Assembly (NCBI GenBank): GCA_023430625.1
Contig: JAEZAA010000246.1
Span: 1-7,476, forward strand
Length of the DNA: 7,476 bases
Direction of reading: 5' to 3'
Origin: Pseudomonadota bacterium
Lineage (GTDB): Bacteria > Pseudomonadota > Gammaproteobacteria > Pseudomonadales > Oleiphilaceae
Each line of letters begins with the position of its first letter. Position 1 is the stretch's first letter. Below the pieces are notes generated by a model. The model was not told the origin of the DNA and made no database searches. It saw nothing but the letters and a program-made list of their open reading frames with translations. Shown here piece by piece: positions 6,368-7,476 of the stretch. A program made the translations under genes and the position numbers.

Positions 6368-6692
6368 TTGTCGTCAACAGCCGGTCAAAGCGGTCCAGAA
6401 TGACGACGACTCGATTGCCGGCGACTGTGGATTCCTTGAAATACTCTTCCGCCATGGGCGCAATGCCGCTGACTGGCGGCAGCTCACGTCCTTCACGGAT
6501 GATCTCGCTCAAACGCTCGACAAAGATGAACTGCAGCCACTGGGGAAACGTCAGGGTATCCACCGCGAAGGGCAAGGTGCTTTGCAACTGCTCCGGTGTC
6601 GGGCGCTGCGACTCCCAGAGCTCAAGCCGGCGCATTTCCTGCTCAAGCTCCAGCAGCACATCGGCCACCTCGTGATATCGCTGATTATGCAC
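6357..6692 (-). CDS. yqcC: YqcC family protein (DUF446)
   Basis: This is a 111-residue protein if translation starts at the GTG at 6692. It reads MHNQRYHEVADVLLELEQEM, then a conserved core with LPFAVDTLTFPQWLQFIFVERL and LPPVSGIAPMAEEYF. These match the E. coli YqcC pattern (QPFFMDTMEPLEWLQW, then an LPGAFAVAPYYE-like block), and that protein is 109 residues. The GTG is preferred over the TTG at 6719 because AAGGA (6706-6702) lies 9 bases upstream and the resulting length fits the family. The protein is probably a small helical cytoplasmic protein of unknown function. In E. coli yqcC adjoins truC, but no pseudouridine synthase gene is seen here. Instead it follows a ParA-type gene by 32 bases and is very likely in the same operon. 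Confidence 0.87.
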   Translation of the reverse strand: MHNQRYHEVADVLLELEQEMRRLELWESQRPTPEQLQSTLPFAVDTLTFPQWLQFIFVERLSEIIREGRELPPVSGIAPMAEEYFKESTVAGNRVVVILDRFDRLLTTRPS

Positions 6693-6701
6693 GTCGTCCG
6701 G

Positions 6702-6706
6702 TCCTT
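6702..6706 (-). promoter_or_regulatory. ribosome binding site AAGGA that fixes the yqcC start
   Basis: On the minus strand AAGGA lies between the upstream TTG (6719) and the GTG (6692). It can serve only the GTG, at 9-base spacing, and so decides the start in favour of the shorter protein. It sits in the 32-base gap after the ParA stop codon. Confidence 0.6.
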
Positions 6707-6724
6707 GCCCTTTTCGCAAGCCTT

Positions 6725-7476
6725 TTATGCCGCGACGGGGCTCTCGTTGAGGATCTTGTGCAGCTCCACGAACTGCTGCGTCAGATTATGGCTGGGAGCG
6801 CAGTAGATCAGCGGCTGGTGCAACTGATGGGACTCTTTCATCTTGACCGATGAGTTCAGGCGCACCGGCAGTACTGGCAGCCCTTCCGCTTCCAGCTCGC
6901 TGATGATCTGCAATGGCAGGCTCGCCCGGGGCTGAAACTGGTTCGCCACGATCCCCTCGATTTTCAGGTTCTCGTTATGGTCGGCCTGCAGTTCCTGGAT
7001 CTCTCCCAGTATGGAGTAGAGCGCATTGCGGGAAAAATCGTCGCAGTCGAACGGGATCAGGACCCGCTGTGCGGCGATCAGGGCCGACTGGGTGTAGAAG
7101 TTCAGTGCGGGTGCGGTATCGATGTAGATCCGGTCGAAGGTTTCCGACAGCTTATCCAGGGCTTCCCGCAGCTTATAGATCTTGTGCTTGCTTTCGAGCT
7201 TGCGCTCCAGATAGGTCAGCTCCGGGCTCGACGGCATCACGAACAGACTGGGGAACTGAGTGGCGTGTACGAAATCTTCCGGCTTTTTGTTGAAGATATT
7301 GAACGCAACGCTCTGCTCGAACAGATCGGCCACGGTGTCCTTCAGCTCACCACCGGCACGGCCAAGCAGGTAATGGCTGGAGTTGCACTGGGGATCAAGA
7401 TCCACCACCAGCGTGCGCAGGCCTTCGGAGGCACTGATTGCCGCCAGGTTACAGGTGATGCTCGACTTCCCGACTC
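6725..7476 (-). CDS. ParA family ATPase, N-terminal end outside window
   Basis: The minus strand is open from the window edge to a TAA at 6727-6725, giving 249 visible residues. The first visible residues, VGKSSITCNLAA, are the end of the deviant Walker A motif (KGGVGKS/T) that begins just beyond the edge, so only a few to some tens of residues are missing. The Walker A' motif DLDPQ is at visible residues 25-29, and the Walker B-like strand IYIDTAPALNF has Asp at 119. This is the fold of ParA/MinD/Soj ATPases, which dimerise with ATP and position DNA or protein complexes. DLDPQCNSSHYL has Cys where most ParA proteins have Gly. An in-frame GTG at 7408 falls inside the ATPase fold and cannot be the true start. 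No parB or centromere-like repeats are in view. The next gene, yqcC, follows by 32 bases. The cargo is unknown; this could be an orphan chromosomal ParA. Confidence 0.9.
   Translation of the reverse strand, partial: VGKSSITCNLAAISASEGLRTLVVDLDPQCNSSHYLLGRAGGELKDTVADLFEQSVAFNIFNKKPEDFVHATQFPSLFVMPSSPELTYLERKLESKHKIYKLREALDKLSETFDRIYIDTAPALNFYTQSALIAAQRVLIPFDCDDFSRNALYSILGEIQELQADHNENLKIEGIVANQFQPRASLPLQIISELEAEGLPVLPVRLNSSVKMKESHQLHQPLIYCAPSHNLTQQFVELHKILNESPVAA

Noticed and set aside
6690..6719. TTG start for yqcC, adding nine N-terminal residues
   Set aside because: The AAGGA site at 6706-6702 lies downstream of the TTG, and the GTG at 6692 gives the family's usual length.
7406..7408. In-frame GTG as the start of the ParA gene
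   Set aside because: Starting here would delete the Walker A region. The open frame continues upstream as VGKSSITCNLAA to the window edge.

Overview
The window looks like an ordinary GC-rich gammaproteobacterial chromosome segment. The NadC, ThpR, YqcC and TIGR02281-type aspartic protease sequences resemble those of pseudomonads and Marinobacter-like bacteria. That taxonomic guess is inference from remembered family sequences and no search was run. I see no rRNA, tRNA, CRISPR array, transposase, phage gene or plasmid origin.

Layout, left to right. (1) Positions 1-1496, minus strand: most of a DUF1631-family gene whose 3' end lies outside the window. (2) Positions 1497-1825: a 329-bp divergent control region with an ACAA/TTGT inverted repeat and weak promoter-like hexamers. 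(3) Positions 1826-3235, plus strand: a membrane-anchored retropepsin-like aspartic protease followed by nadC (quinolinate phosphoribosyltransferase), probably one transcript. A perfect 13-bp inverted repeat begins 11 bases after the nadC stop. (4) Positions 3283-3445: an AT-rich leader. (5) Positions 3446-5482: a membrane-bound PAS-GGDEF-EAL protein of cyclic-di-GMP metabolism. It has an intact GGDEF motif and product-inhibition site, but its EAL domain has Ser in place of the second Asp of the DDFG loop. (6) Positions 5564-6342: a small DUF1289 cysteine-rich protein overlapping by one base with thpR (RNA 2',3'-cyclic phosphodiesterase). (7) Positions 6357-7476, minus strand and convergent with thpR: yqcC preceded by a ParA-type ATPase whose N-terminal end is cut by the window edge.

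The genes do not form one pathway. They are adjacent housekeeping and accessory units: NAD synthesis (nadC), envelope proteolysis (retropepsin), c-di-GMP signalling (PAS-GGDEF-EAL), RNA end processing (thpR) and a ParA/YqcC pair of unknown purpose. I found no convincing new system. The points most worth a second look are the altered EAL loop, the orphan ParA-YqcC pair, the long hairpin after nadC and a near-identical 13-bp element in two control regions. Several long open frames in the window are antisense or out-of-frame shadows of these genes and are listed as rejected.
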